Positions 9,056 through 18,695 of a stretch of 64,000 nt of DNA are shown here, in pieces (position 1 is the first letter of the stretch; each line of letters opens with the position of its first letter). The notes under the pieces were generated by a model. That model saw nothing but the letters and a program-made list of their open reading frames with translations, was not told where the DNA came from and made no database searches. The stretch comes from Muriicola soli (lineage in GTDB: Bacteria; Bacteroidota; Bacteroidia; Flavobacteriales; Flavobacteriaceae). Both the position numbers and the translations under genes were made by a program. The stretch is taken from positions 1,302,001 to 1,366,000 of the forward strand of contig NZ_CP035544.1 of assembly GCF_004139715.1 (NCBI RefSeq). Reading direction: 5' to 3'.

Positions 9056-9511
9056 CTAGATCCCTTCTCCTGAATAGGAAGGTAATTCCTCTAAAAATAT
9101 ATAGGCCGATCGATTGTAGTCCATTTGGCAAAAATAATGGTTGATCCCGTTAGTGACCATCAGGTAGCGAGCCCTGAGATCCATATTGTATCGGGCGATC
9201 TGATCGAAAGTGTTTTTAGTGATCTTTACCTCCGGTGCCTTGCATTCAACAAGGATCTCCAATTCCCCCTGGGGCGTAAAAACTACAATATCAACTCTTT
9301 TAGGCAAAGAATTTACTTTGATCTGCTTTTCAACATTGATGAGACCAGGGGGGTATTTTTTCTCTGTCATCAGATAGTGCAACACGTGTTGTCTAACCCA
9401 TTCTTCAGGCTGAAAAACAACAAATTTTTTGCGAATGACATCAAAGATCAGGGATTTATTTTCCTTATTTTTGAAACGGAACGAGTACCCCGGAAAATTC
9501 AGATTTTCCAT
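9056..9511 (-). CDS. Type I restriction R subunit N-terminal-domain protein (HsdR_N), stand-alone
   Basis: A 151-residue protein matching the short HSDR_N type proteins of Bacteroidota. The core has a PD-(D/E)xK nuclease-like layout: KRVDIVVF (Asp near residue 73) followed by ILVECKAPEV (Glu-Cys-Lys near 87-89), then QIARYNMDLRARYLMVTNG. No methylase, specificity subunit or translocase lies near it. It starts 26 bases from the divergent DNA polymerase III delta gene, a neighbourhood that hints at a housekeeping nucleic-acid role rather than restriction. Confidence 0.8.
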   Translation of the reverse strand: MENLNFPGYSFRFKNKENKSLIFDVIRKKFVVFQPEEWVRQHVLHYLMTEKKYPPGLINVEKQIKVNSLPKRVDIVVFTPQGELEILVECKAPEVKITKNTFDQIARYNMDLRARYLMVTNGINHYFCQMDYNRSAYIFLEELPSYSGEGI

Positions 9512-9537
9512 GTTGCAAATTTGATGATTTTTTTTTG

Positions 9538-10542
9538 ATGGATGAAGTAAAGCGGCTTATTGATGAGATTCGGAAGGGAGATATAAAACCCATCTATTTT
9601 CTGATGGGAGAGGAGGGTTATTACATTGATCGGATTGCGGATTTTATCAGTAAAAATGTCTTGTCTGAAGAGGAAAAGGGCTTTAATCAAATGGTGCTCT
9701 ATGGTAAAGATGTTTCTGTAGATGATATAGTCTCCAACGCCAAGCGCTTTCCGATGATGTCTGAAAGGCAGGTGATTATTGTAAAAGAGGCTCAACACTT
9801 ATCGCGTACCATTGAACAACTTACAGCTTACGCAGAAAATCCACAACCCTCAACCGTTCTTGTTATTTGCTACAAATACAAGAAACTAGATAAACGAAAA
9901 AAACTCCACAAACTTCTCAAAGCACCTAATGGCTGTGTTTTTGAAAGTAAAAAGCTTTATGAGAACCAGGTCTCAGAATGGATAAGGAAGATTCTTAAAA
10001 CCAAGGGTTATCCCATTTCATACAAAGCCTCCATCTTGTTGGTGGAATTTATGGGAACTGATTTAAGCAGGATTCACAACGAGCTTGAGAAACTATCTCT
10101 GGTGCTCCCTGTAAACACCGAAATAACTCCTGAGGTCATCGAAAAGCATATCGGGATCAGTAAGGATTACAATAATTTTGAGCTCAAGAAAGCCATAGGG
10201 GAAAAAGATGTGCTTAAGGCAACAAAAATCATTAAGTATTTTTCCCAAAATCCGAAAGACAATCCTTTTGTGGTCACCATCTCCCTTTTGCACACCTTTT
10301 TCACGCAACTATTACAATACCACGGACTCAGTGATCATTCGCCCAGGAATGTCGCGAGTGCTCTCAGGATCAACCCTTATTTTGTAGATGAATTTCAAAC
10401 TGCTGCACGGAATTATTCCATGAAAAAGTCGAGCAAAGTGGTCTCTTTTCTTCGTGAATTAGATATGAAAGGAAAGGGCGTAGGAGCTTATAATGCAAGT
10501 CAGGCCGACCTACTAAAGGAACTGCTGGTAAAAATCATGTAG
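9538..10542 (+). CDS. holA: DNA polymerase III, delta subunit
   Basis: A 334-residue clamp-loader subunit. The N-terminal part contains KPIYFLMGEEGYYIDRIADFI, the degenerate P-loop region of delta subunits, then ERQVIIVKEAQHL, TVLVICYKYKKLDKRKKLHKLLK, and a C-terminal helical domain (ELKKAIGEKDVLKATKIIKYF...NPFVVTISLLHTFFTQLL). Delta opens the beta clamp during loading. I prefer the ATG at 9538 to the TTG three bases upstream. It converges on the DoxX gene with three bases between stops. Confidence 0.9.
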   Translation: MDEVKRLIDEIRKGDIKPIYFLMGEEGYYIDRIADFISKNVLSEEEKGFNQMVLYGKDVSVDDIVSNAKRFPMMSERQVIIVKEAQHLSRTIEQLTAYAENPQPSTVLVICYKYKKLDKRKKLHKLLKAPNGCVFESKKLYENQVSEWIRKILKTKGYPISYKASILLVEFMGTDLSRIHNELEKLSLVLPVNTEITPEVIEKHIGISKDYNNFELKKAIGEKDVLKATKIIKYFSQNPKDNPFVVTISLLHTFFTQLLQYHGLSDHSPRNVASALRINPYFVDEFQTAARNYSMKKSSKVVSFLRELDMKGKGVGAYNASQADLLKELLVKIM

Positions 10543-10545
10543 GGA

Positions 10546-10926
10546 TTATTTCTTATCGATACTGAATTTACCAGGTCCGAGAAATATGATCGCAACAAAT
10601 AACGTTAAGAAGAGTAATGCTTTCTCCTTGCTGGCAAAAGCATCAGGAGCATGAACTATAAAAGCCGCTACTGCCATCGTAATGGCTGTAGGTAAAGCAG
10701 CCCAGCGCGTTTTAAAACCTATCATCACCAGGATGGGGCAAATAAATTCGGCGATGATCGCTAAAAAGAGGGTAGGGGTCGCTCCCAGTCCTATGGGATC
10801 GCCAAATTCAAAATCACCGGAAAGCAGTTTCTGAAATTTTGGATATCCGTGGCTCAGCATCATAGCCGAAGCCGATATTCTCAAAAATGCAAGACCAATA
10901 TTATTTTGCAGGTTATTTTTCATCAT
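10546..10926 (-). CDS. DoxX family membrane protein
   Basis: A 126-residue protein with four hydrophobic segments, the layout of the DoxX/SURF4-like family. Signature parts: GLAFLRISASAMMLSHGYPKF near the N-terminus, then ATPTLFLAIIAEFICPILVMIGFKTRWAALPTAITM and a C-terminal LFLTLFVAIIFLGPGKFSIDK. The family is linked to quinone or thiol redox processes at the inner membrane, but its reaction is usually unknown. It stands alone between holA and the fusion gene, 35 bases downstream of the latter on the same strand. Confidence 0.85.
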   Translation of the reverse strand: MMKNNLQNNIGLAFLRISASAMMLSHGYPKFQKLLSGDFEFGDPIGLGATPTLFLAIIAEFICPILVMIGFKTRWAALPTAITMAVAAFIVHAPDAFASKEKALLFLTLFVAIIFLGPGKFSIDKK

Positions 10927-10961
10927 TTCTTGGGGATATGTTAACTAAATGTAAAATAATT

Positions 10962-13223
10962 TTAGTTATAAACCATATTCTCTGAGAGAATTGTATCAAT
11001 TTGGGAGACCAACTCTTCGGCATTCTTTATATCAAAAGACATGGGAGGCTTTATTTTAATGACACTGTCAAAAGGGCCATCAGTGCCCACCAGGATCATA
11101 TTTTCCCGGAGTTCATTCTTTAAATCCCCGGCGAGTTGGGAATTTGGTTCGCCATCTTCCGTGATCATTTCAATACCCAGGAACAAGCCGTGACCCCTGA
11201 CATCCCCTATGGTATTATGCTTTTTTTGAAGGAGCCGTAGTTGACGGATAAGATAATCACCCGTTTGCTCAGCATGTTCTTGTAATTTTTCTTCCTCCAC
11301 TACCTTGAGGACGGACAAACCTACAGCGCAAGAAACGGGATTACCCCCAAAAGAGCTAAAGAATTCCGGTCCTTTTTCAAAAGAAGATACAACCGCTTCT
11401 GTAGTGATAACGGCTCCCATGGGATGGCCATTACCCATTGGCTTACCTACCACCACAATATCCGGAATCACATCGTACAATTCAAAGCCCCAAAAGACTT
11501 TGCCCAATCTGCCGAATCCTACCTGCACTTCATCACTAATGCAGAGTCCGCCTTGCGCTCTAACGGCAGGATATAGGGTGTTCAGATAACCCGGGGCTAA
11601 GGGAACTTGTCCGCCACAGCCTACAATAGGTTCTGCAATAAAGGCTGCAATAGTGCCTGTATGGTCCTGGATCTGTTCCAGGGCTTTCTCTGTGTAATCA
11701 ATTCTTGATTTACCAGATTTTTCCCTGTTGCTGGAATATACTTTTGGCAATGGGGTTTCAATGGTATCTTCGGGTTTACCAATACCCTCACCGGCCTTAT
11801 ACTTATAAGAGCTAATACCAATTCCGGCCTGCGTATGCCCGTGGTAGCCGTGTTCAATTACCATGACATTTTTCTTCGAACTGTGGTTCCTTGCCATCCT
11901 TATAGCCAGATCCGAGGCTTCGCTGCCGGAGTTCACAAAGAATATTTTGCTCAATGAGGAAGGAAGTGTTTTCAGTAATGCCGAGCCATAGTCGCCCAGG
12001 ATATCGTACAGGTATCGGGTGTTGGTGTTAAGCCTCGACATCGCCTTTTGCCCCGCTTGCACTACCTTAGGATGGCAATGCCCAACCAGCATAATATTAT
12101 TGTAGGCATCTAAAAAGGTGTTCCCTTCAACATCGTACATGTACTGAAATGCTGCTCCGTACATATGGATAGGATTTGCATAACTCAAAGAAAGATTTTT
12201 TGCAAAGTGTTCCTTCCGCTGGGATAGTATTTCTGAAGTAGGAACCCCCTTCGCGATGGGTAAATCACATGTCTGCCTGAATCGATTTCGGGCGTGTAGA
12301 GGATTAATCCTCAGCCATTGTTGAAGTAATTTCCAGGCTCCTTTCTGGCTGATGGTGATGTAATCCGAATTGGGGTCCAGCTCGCTTGCATGAGCCGAAT
12401 GGCATACGCTCATGGATAGCCGAGCCGCAATCAGGTAGTACAAACTGTCGCATTCTAGTTCAGTCAGGGGTAATTCCTGCTGATAGCCTTCCAACACTTT
12501 TAGTCCGTGTTCCAGGGGCGACCCCTTGTGCATCATTACATAGGTCATGGCAATAGCAACCTCACTGATAAGCCAGGTATGACACATATCGCCAAAGTCA
12601 ATAATGCCGGTAACTTTTTTTCCGTCTGTGAGAATATTCCAGTCGTTGCCGTCATTGTGAATAAGGCTCTTACGTAATTGGTAAGCCACAGGTCCGATGT
12701 GTTCATGGAACTGTTGAATAAAATAGGAAACAAGGCTTCGCTTCTTAAGATCTGATATGTTTTCAAGTAATGGAATTGATAAATTGAGATGTCGCAGATC
12801 CCATGATATTTCTCTGGCTGTAAAAATCTCTTCCTCCAGCGAATGCAGTACAAGATCTATTTTACCTAAATAACTGCCCAGGGAGAATAAAATAGCAGGG
12901 GTGTGCTTGACGTCTCCTAAAAAAGATCCTTCTATAAAAGTTAAAAGCCTGTAGATATTTTCAGCTTCTATTAAACAGACCTCACCTGTAACGGTTCTGA
13001 CTGCTTTTGGAAAATCAATGCCTTTTATTTTACCAAGTTGCTGTAATACCCTGTTCTCTGCTAGGATTTCCTTTAATATCCGGGGAGAATTCTTGTATAT
13101 TTTGAGAACAAATACTCCTTCTTCAGCCTCAATTCGATAATTAGTACTCACATAGCCATCCAGGGAGCTCACAGAGTTCAAGTGAAGTTTGTAATGCCTT
13201 TGCAGAATGTGGTCAATTCCCAT
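10962..13223 (-). CDS. Fused aminoglycoside-phosphotransferase-like kinase and class III aminotransferase-fold phospho-lyase
   Basis: A 753-residue two-domain protein. Residues 1-310 are an APH/choline-kinase-like domain with the Brenner motif HNDGNDWN (189-196, catalytic Asp191) and IDFGD (208-212). Residues 330-753 are a class III PLP enzyme: NSGSEASDLA (431-440, phosphate site), SDEVQVGFGR (563-572, Asp564) and GKPMGNGHPMGA with the Schiff-base lysine at 594. In animals the two halves correspond to hydroxylysine kinase (AGPHD1) and the phospho-lyases AGXT2L1/2 (phosphoethanolamine, phosphohydroxylysine). A kinase followed by a beta-elimination of phosphate in one chain is the natural inference; the amino-alcohol substrate is unknown. 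Some bacterial relatives carry an M23-like domain between the halves; none is seen here. Confidence 0.85.
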   Translation of the reverse strand: MGIDHILQRHYKLHLNSVSSLDGYVSTNYRIEAEEGVFVLKIYKNSPRILKEILAENRVLQQLGKIKGIDFPKAVRTVTGEVCLIEAENIYRLLTFIEGSFLGDVKHTPAILFSLGSYLGKIDLVLHSLEEEIFTAREISWDLRHLNLSIPLLENISDLKKRSLVSYFIQQFHEHIGPVAYQLRKSLIHNDGNDWNILTDGKKVTGIIDFGDMCHTWLISEVAIAMTYVMMHKGSPLEHGLKVLEGYQQELPLTELECDSLYYLIAARLSMSVCHSAHASELDPNSDYITISQKGAWKLLQQWLRINPLHARNRFRQTCDLPIAKGVPTSEILSQRKEHFAKNLSLSYANPIHMYGAAFQYMYDVEGNTFLDAYNNIMLVGHCHPKVVQAGQKAMSRLNTNTRYLYDILGDYGSALLKTLPSSLSKIFFVNSGSEASDLAIRMARNHSSKKNVMVIEHGYHGHTQAGIGISSYKYKAGEGIGKPEDTIETPLPKVYSSNREKSGKSRIDYTEKALEQIQDHTGTIAAFIAEPIVGCGGQVPLAPGYLNTLYPAVRAQGGLCISDEVQVGFGRLGKVFWGFELYDVIPDIVVVGKPMGNGHPMGAVITTEAVVSSFEKGPEFFSSFGGNPVSCAVGLSVLKVVEEEKLQEHAEQTGDYLIRQLRLLQKKHNTIGDVRGHGLFLGIEMITEDGEPNSQLAGDLKNELRENMILVGTDGPFDSVIKIKPPMSFDIKNAEELVSQIDTILSENMVYN

Positions 13224-13285
13224 AGGAGTTCCTTAGCATCCCTAAACTTATAATAATTATAATAGATTGAAAAAGAAACTTGTTC

Positions 13286-15697
13286 TTAACGGAGACGCGG
13301 GTAATCTCCAGGATTTGCTTCGTGCATGATTTGATATATTTTCTCAAATATATCTTCGGCATTTGGCTTAGAAAAATAATCGCCGTCCGAAGCGTATGCC
13401 GGTCTGTGAGATTTTGAACTCAAAGTCTGAGGAGCACTGTCTAAAAACTGGTAAGCCCCCTGCTTTTCGATGATTTCCTGCATAAGATAAGCCGCACAAC
13501 CTCCAGGGACATCCTCATCTACAATTAGCAACCGATTGGTTTTCTGTACGCTTTTCAACACGTCTTTTTCCAGATCAAAGGGCAGGAGGGACTGGGCGTC
13601 AATAACCTCTGCATCGATGCCTACTTCTTTAAGTTCGTCTGCGACTTCCATCACGATTCTGAGCGTAGAACCATAAGACAAAACTGTTATATCAGTTCCT
13701 TGTTTAACGGTTTCAACACGGCCTATAGGAGTACATAACTCTCCGAGGTTGGAGGGCTTTGGCTCTTTTAATCTGTAACCGTTGAGACTTTCTATGATCA
13801 GGGCAGGTTCATCACTCTTGAGCAGGGTATTGTAAAATCCCGCAGCCTTGGTCATATTTCGGGGTACAAGTACATACATTCCTCTGAGCAGATGAACTAT
13901 GCCTCCCATTTGGGATCCGGAGTGCCAAATGCCTTCCAGCCTGTGCCCACGAGTACGCACAATCAAAGGGGCCTTTTGTTTCCCCACAGTTCTGTATAAG
14001 AGTGTTGCAAGGTCATCGCTTAGCGTTTGCAAACAATACATCAGATAGTCCAGATACTGAATCTCGGCAATAGGCCTTAAACCTCTGAGCGCTAAACCTA
14101 TTCCTTGACCTATGATCGTAGTTTCCCGTATCCCTGTATCCGAGACTCTGAGGTCTCCGTACTTTTTTTGTAACCCCTCCAGTCCCTGGTTTACATCTCC
14201 GATGGCCCCGCTGTCTTCGCCAAAAATAAGTACCTCTGGATATTGCGAAAACAAGGCGTCAAAATTATCCCTGAGAATGATGCGCCCGTCTACCATTTCC
14301 GGGCTTTCTGAATAATCAGCCTTTATTTCAGGGACATTGGTTGCTTTGGAAGGTAATTCACTATAAAGGTGTGAACTAAAATGGGGCTGGTTATTTTTCA
14401 GGTAGGCTGAAATCCAATTTTCAAGGCTTGCTTTTTGAGCTGATTCTTCTCCCAGAACATAGCGAAGAGCTTTACGCGCATGTGAAGCCAGATCTTTTTT
14501 CAATGGCTCCTCAATGGCAATCAGGTCGTTCTTTACTTTACTGATAAAAACTTTATTAGGACTGCTTTGTTCTAATGCGGTAAGTAAACCTACCAGTTGT
14601 CTTTTGTCTTCTTTATGCGGATTGAGAAATTCATTCCAGGCGTCTTTCCTGGCCATCCGAATTTCTGTTTTAATCCTTTTTTCCAAGGCAGATAATTCCT
14701 CTTCAGTAGCAATCTTATTGGAAAGTATCCATTCCTTAAAACGTTTGTTGCAGTCGTTTTCCTTTTCCCACTTTAGTCTTTCTTCCGATTTATATCTTTC
14801 GTGAGATCCCGAAGTACTGTGGCCTTGAGGCTGGGTAAGTTCGGTGACGTGGATCAATACGGGCACGTGTTCTTCCCTTGCAATATCTGATGCATTTTCA
14901 TAGGCATGGATAAGCGCGGTATAATCCCAACCTTTTACCCGAAGTATTTCGTAGCCCTTCTCATCTTCAGTTCTTTGAAAACCTTTGAGGATCTCTGAAA
15001 TATTTTCTTTTGTTGTCTGATATTTAGCCGGAACCGAAATACCATAGTCATCATCCCATACACTTACCACCATGGGTACCTGAAGAACCCCTGCAGCATT
15101 TATAGTTTCAAAAAAATGTCCTTCGCTGGTGCTGGCGTTCCCAATGGTCCCCCAGGCTACTTCATTTCCGTTGTTTGAAAATTTATCCCCCTTGATCGAT
15201 TTTTCATTTCGATATACCTTTGAAGCTAAGGCAAGGCCCAGAAGTCGAGGCATTTGCCCTGCGGTAGGGCTAATATCGGGACTACTGTTCTTTTGTGCAG
15301 TAAGGTCTTTCCAACTCCCGTCCTCGTGTAGGCTAAAAGTTCCAAAGTGTCCTCCCATTTGCCGACCGGCACTCATGGGTTCTTTTTCGATATCCGTTGT
15401 GGCGTAGAGGCCATGGAAAAATTCTTTGGGTGACAATAAACCAAGAGCCATCATAAAGGTCTGGTCTCTATAATACCCACTCCGGAAATCTCCATCCTTG
15501 AAGGATCGGGCCATCGCCAGCTGAGGCAACTCTTTCCCATCTCCAAAAATTCCGAATTTAGCTTTACCTGTAAGAACCTCTCGTCTTCCGAGCAGACTGC
15601 ATTCCCGACTCATAACAGCGATTTCATAATCGTAAAAGATCTGCTTTCGGAATTCATCAAATGAAATATCCTCGCTGGTTTGAAGATCAGGGTTCAT
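13286..15697 (-). CDS. 2-oxoacid dehydrogenase E1, fused alpha and beta subunits (long form)
   Basis: An 803-residue thiamine-diphosphate enzyme. Residues 1-370 are E1 alpha-like: ThDP region GTIGNASTSEGHFFETINAAG (about 183-203) followed by VWDDDYGIS (about 213-221), where the classical GDG...N pair is GNA...D; GHSTSGSHERY resembles the phosphorylation loop of E1 alpha. Residues 460-803 are E1 beta-like: FGEDSGAIGDVNQGL, RETTIIGQGIGLALRGLRPIAEIQYLDY, HSGSQMGG, then VLSYGSTLRIVMEVADEL and VDEDVPGGCAAYLMQEI. It decarboxylates a 2-oxo acid and passes the acyl group to an E2, probably in a branched-chain or related complex. A second, canonical fused E1 lies at 50120-52096. No E2 or E3 gene is in the window. 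Confidence 0.85.
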   Translation of the reverse strand: MNPDLQTSEDISFDEFRKQIFYDYEIAVMSRECSLLGRREVLTGKAKFGIFGDGKELPQLAMARSFKDGDFRSGYYRDQTFMMALGLLSPKEFFHGLYATTDIEKEPMSAGRQMGGHFGTFSLHEDGSWKDLTAQKNSSPDISPTAGQMPRLLGLALASKVYRNEKSIKGDKFSNNGNEVAWGTIGNASTSEGHFFETINAAGVLQVPMVVSVWDDDYGISVPAKYQTTKENISEILKGFQRTEDEKGYEILRVKGWDYTALIHAYENASDIAREEHVPVLIHVTELTQPQGHSTSGSHERYKSEERLKWEKENDCNKRFKEWILSNKIATEEELSALEKRIKTEIRMARKDAWNEFLNPHKEDKRQLVGLLTALEQSSPNKVFISKVKNDLIAIEEPLKKDLASHARKALRYVLGEESAQKASLENWISAYLKNNQPHFSSHLYSELPSKATNVPEIKADYSESPEMVDGRIILRDNFDALFSQYPEVLIFGEDSGAIGDVNQGLEGLQKKYGDLRVSDTGIRETTIIGQGIGLALRGLRPIAEIQYLDYLMYCLQTLSDDLATLLYRTVGKQKAPLIVRTRGHRLEGIWHSGSQMGGIVHLLRGMYVLVPRNMTKAAGFYNTLLKSDEPALIIESLNGYRLKEPKPSNLGELCTPIGRVETVKQGTDITVLSYGSTLRIVMEVADELKEVGIDAEVIDAQSLLPFDLEKDVLKSVQKTNRLLIVDEDVPGGCAAYLMQEIIEKQGAYQFLDSAPQTLSSKSHRPAYASDGDYFSKPNAEDIFEKIYQIMHEANPGDYPRLR

Positions 15698-15853
15698 GCC
15701 TATAAAATTTCTACGAAAATATCAAAAACCGGGGATTTTTACAATAGGGGGGAGAGGATAATCATTAACAATTTGTCAATAATTTGCTGTGTATCCATTA
15801 ATTTTTTAAAAGAAGATAGGTTTATTTAAAAAAAAATAAGAATACTTTAATAA

Positions 15854-18688
15854 CTAAAACCACTTACGGGTAAACAATCCAATGAGTGTTTTTGGACTTA
15901 GGGTAACTACAAATCGGATCTTTTCATCGTAATCGGGCTGGGCAATTTCCCAGCCGTTATTTGAGTGAAGCGGGAAGTACAATTCAAAATAATCAGTGAC
16001 CAAATTAAGTCGGATCCCGGAATCATAAACAAACCTTGGATCCATTCCCCGGTTTCTTACATAGCCCACATCCCCGTATAATTCTATCCAGCGCCATAAA
16101 TTAAAACTGGCATTGGTGGTCACAATCCAGTCGTTGGCAAAAGGATTTTCAAGCTGAGATTTAAAACCTCCTTCGGCGATGATGATCTGCTGACTTGTAA
16201 TTCCTGATTCTTCTGAGCGGCCGAGGTAATTATAATCAAATAAATAGTCTGTGGGCCTGTCCAGGGCAAAACTGAAGAAATCAGAATTGGTTTCATTCCT
16301 TATAAACTTCCCTGCAAAAAACCGCAGATTGAGTTGTCGATTGTTGTCAAAGAGTTTCCGATAGTCAAAATTCACAGCCAATTTGGTGAAATCAGTGGAG
16401 TATTGTGCATCAATAAACCAAGAGAAAAAATTGATAATACCGTTGTTGTAATGGTTATATCGAAGATTGAATACACTGTAATCCGGATCGGTTTCTATGC
16501 TAAGGGAAGGATCAATATCCCTCAATACATTTACATATCTGAATACAAGAGATTTGCGCTCATTGGAAATCAAATCATCGGGCCGCCAACCCAAGCCAAC
16601 AGCAGGAGTTATGGTACTGTATCGGGAATTGGTCTGAAAATGGAAACTGGAAGCGTTGAGGCTAAAATTCATCACATACAGACCACTTTTCCTTAAGTAT
16701 TTACGGTAATTCAGGCCTGCATTTCCTACCAATGCCTTTTCTTTGAGGGCAAAAGAGGGAGCAGCAGTAAATATAAATGGTCTTTCCAATAAGGTCTTAT
16801 TAGAAAACCGGAGTCCGGGCGATATTCCGTCATACACATTGAAACCTGCTACGGGCATGTAGAAAATCTGATTGTAGTAAGGGTTTTCAGCATCCTTTAA
16901 AAACTGAAGTTTTAGCTTTTTGTTACTGGAGAAAAAGCCACTGAGGGATTTCCAGTTATCCCGTTGGTTAAATTCAGGTATTTTCTGGTCGTAATTAAGT
17001 ACGAGGCGGTCTTCCTGTATATTAGGAATGAGCACGGTGTCCAGATTAGAAATGTTCGAAAACCAGTAACTCGATACCACCGTATCATTTCGCAAACCAA
17101 AAAGAGATATCGGAACATTGGTTCCCTTTTTATTTTTTATAACCACCTCCAGTGTATCTTCGGTCTTATTGACTTTTTTAATTTTAAAGTCGATTCGCTT
17201 ATCCGTATTGACATAGGTGTCAAAAAACCAATCCACATCCTTTGATGTATTAGAGCGTATGACCTTCTCGAATCCCAAAGGGGTAACGGGTTGTAATTTG
17301 TAAGTATTGTAGAACTCTTTTATGCTTTCGTTTATCTCCTCCTTGCTAGTATAGGCTGCGAGATAAGCTAATCCCAACCCGGCTTTGTAGTTATTTGCTA
17401 TTTTCTGGTTGAATTTGATCAGGGAATCATTGGGTGTTGTAAGGCGTTGATCCAGATTCTTCCTTGCCGTTAGCATATATAAGAAGGGATATTGATCATT
17501 AAAGGACATCTGAGCGAGGTTGAAGGTGCTTATTGGCCAGATCGATGACAATTTTCCGAGGAGTTTCTGGTCGGGGTAATAGGTGTCTACAAAATTAATC
17601 ATCAGATAATTCACGATGGCATCGGAAACCCATTGTTCTTTCCGTGGATTTAAAAAGATGGTTTCCCGCAGATAGCTGAGAATAGCTGTCTTCAGGAATT
17701 TCATCTCAAACTGGAACTGTTCCTGGTAAGGACGTATAAAGGAAGGGAGCTGATTTAGGCCATAAAGCGGATTCTTATTGAAGTCTGTTTCACTCACCAA
17801 CAATTGCTCATAGGGAAATTCACCCAGGTTTTCATGAATGTATCTGGTAATCCGGTTTATTGAGATTCCCTGCGAAATTTCATCGTATTTAGGAGATTTG
17901 ATATCAGTTACCACAATGAGGTAAGGGGTGACGTGTTTGATAAACTTATTAGAAGAATTAAGGATAATGTCACAGCTTTTTCGATTTTCACCTTTTAAGC
18001 TTGCCACCTGTTTGGCAGGGTAAGACGTGATATTGACCTCATTAAAGTTGGTCCCGAGAAATAGTCTATTGGGATAGGTAAAGGTGATATTGGTATTGGT
18101 GATCCCGGTATATAAATCCTCGAGATTTTTATTGGAATACAATTGCCATGAACCATCGTAAACCGCAGGGGTTAAATACCAATCTTTGAGATAGAATCCA
18201 CCCCTGGAATCATATCCATACGGGGTATATCGATTTGGTGGCAACTTTACGGTATATGTAAAATATATTTTTAAGGAGCTATCCGGCGGGAGAGGACTAT
18301 TCAGACTAATTTCAATAAGATCCTTTTGCTGAGTGCGTTTAAAAGAAAGGTTTCTGAACTCAAAATCAGCCATCCCAAAGATTTGGGTAGAACCTCTTTC
18401 TTCCTCCTTGGCCAGATGAAGACTTTTTTTAAAGTCCTCTGCAAAGCGTTTAGCTAAAGCAGTTCTCTTATCGGAATAGGCGTGTGCCCAATCATTAAAA
18501 TACAATACCTTAAGGGTGTCGGAAGAACTATTGAAATAGGTAAACTCCTGTTGAATTTCTATTTCTTGGGTATCCGGATATAGTTCCGCTTGTATCAGAT
18601 TGGTATGTTGGCCGGAAGCTAAAAATGTACCGAACAATACAATCAGGCAGAAAATTCTATGAAATACAACTTTGGGTTTTACCTCCAT
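15854..18688 (-). CDS. M1 aminopeptidase-like protein without zinc site, with C-terminal outer-membrane barrel region
   Basis: A 944-residue exported protein (signal peptide to about residue 26, LASGQ). Residues about 30-240 are the M1-like beta domain (PPNRYTPYGYDSRGGFYLKDWYLTP). The region about 290-380 aligns in order with the M1 catalytic domain (FPYEQLLVSETD..., then W-SDAIVNYL for the usual W-EG-A-Y), but no HExxH is present: the position holds LKTAILSYLRETIFL. Residues about 590-944 are rich in alternating aromatic beta strands ending in ...LIGLFTRKWF, as in an outer-membrane barrel with a terminal aromatic. So it is probably a catalytically dead surface or periplasmic protein. It precedes nothing of known linked function; the LOG gene is 7 bases upstream on the same strand. 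Confidence 0.75.
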   Translation of the reverse strand: MEVKPKVVFHRIFCLIVLFGTFLASGQHTNLIQAELYPDTQEIEIQQEFTYFNSSSDTLKVLYFNDWAHAYSDKRTALAKRFAEDFKKSLHLAKEEERGSTQIFGMADFEFRNLSFKRTQQKDLIEISLNSPLPPDSSLKIYFTYTVKLPPNRYTPYGYDSRGGFYLKDWYLTPAVYDGSWQLYSNKNLEDLYTGITNTNITFTYPNRLFLGTNFNEVNITSYPAKQVASLKGENRKSCDIILNSSNKFIKHVTPYLIVVTDIKSPKYDEISQGISINRITRYIHENLGEFPYEQLLVSETDFNKNPLYGLNQLPSFIRPYQEQFQFEMKFLKTAILSYLRETIFLNPRKEQWVSDAIVNYLMINFVDTYYPDQKLLGKLSSIWPISTFNLAQMSFNDQYPFLYMLTARKNLDQRLTTPNDSLIKFNQKIANNYKAGLGLAYLAAYTSKEEINESIKEFYNTYKLQPVTPLGFEKVIRSNTSKDVDWFFDTYVNTDKRIDFKIKKVNKTEDTLEVVIKNKKGTNVPISLFGLRNDTVVSSYWFSNISNLDTVLIPNIQEDRLVLNYDQKIPEFNQRDNWKSLSGFFSSNKKLKLQFLKDAENPYYNQIFYMPVAGFNVYDGISPGLRFSNKTLLERPFIFTAAPSFALKEKALVGNAGLNYRKYLRKSGLYVMNFSLNASSFHFQTNSRYSTITPAVGLGWRPDDLISNERKSLVFRYVNVLRDIDPSLSIETDPDYSVFNLRYNHYNNGIINFFSWFIDAQYSTDFTKLAVNFDYRKLFDNNRQLNLRFFAGKFIRNETNSDFFSFALDRPTDYLFDYNYLGRSEESGITSQQIIIAEGGFKSQLENPFANDWIVTTNASFNLWRWIELYGDVGYVRNRGMDPRFVYDSGIRLNLVTDYFELYFPLHSNNGWEIAQPDYDEKIRFVVTLSPKTLIGLFTRKWF

Positions 18689-18695
18689 AGATAGT

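Noticed and set aside
9056-9511. Part of a type I restriction system
   Set aside because: No methylase, specificity or translocase gene lies in the neighbourhood.
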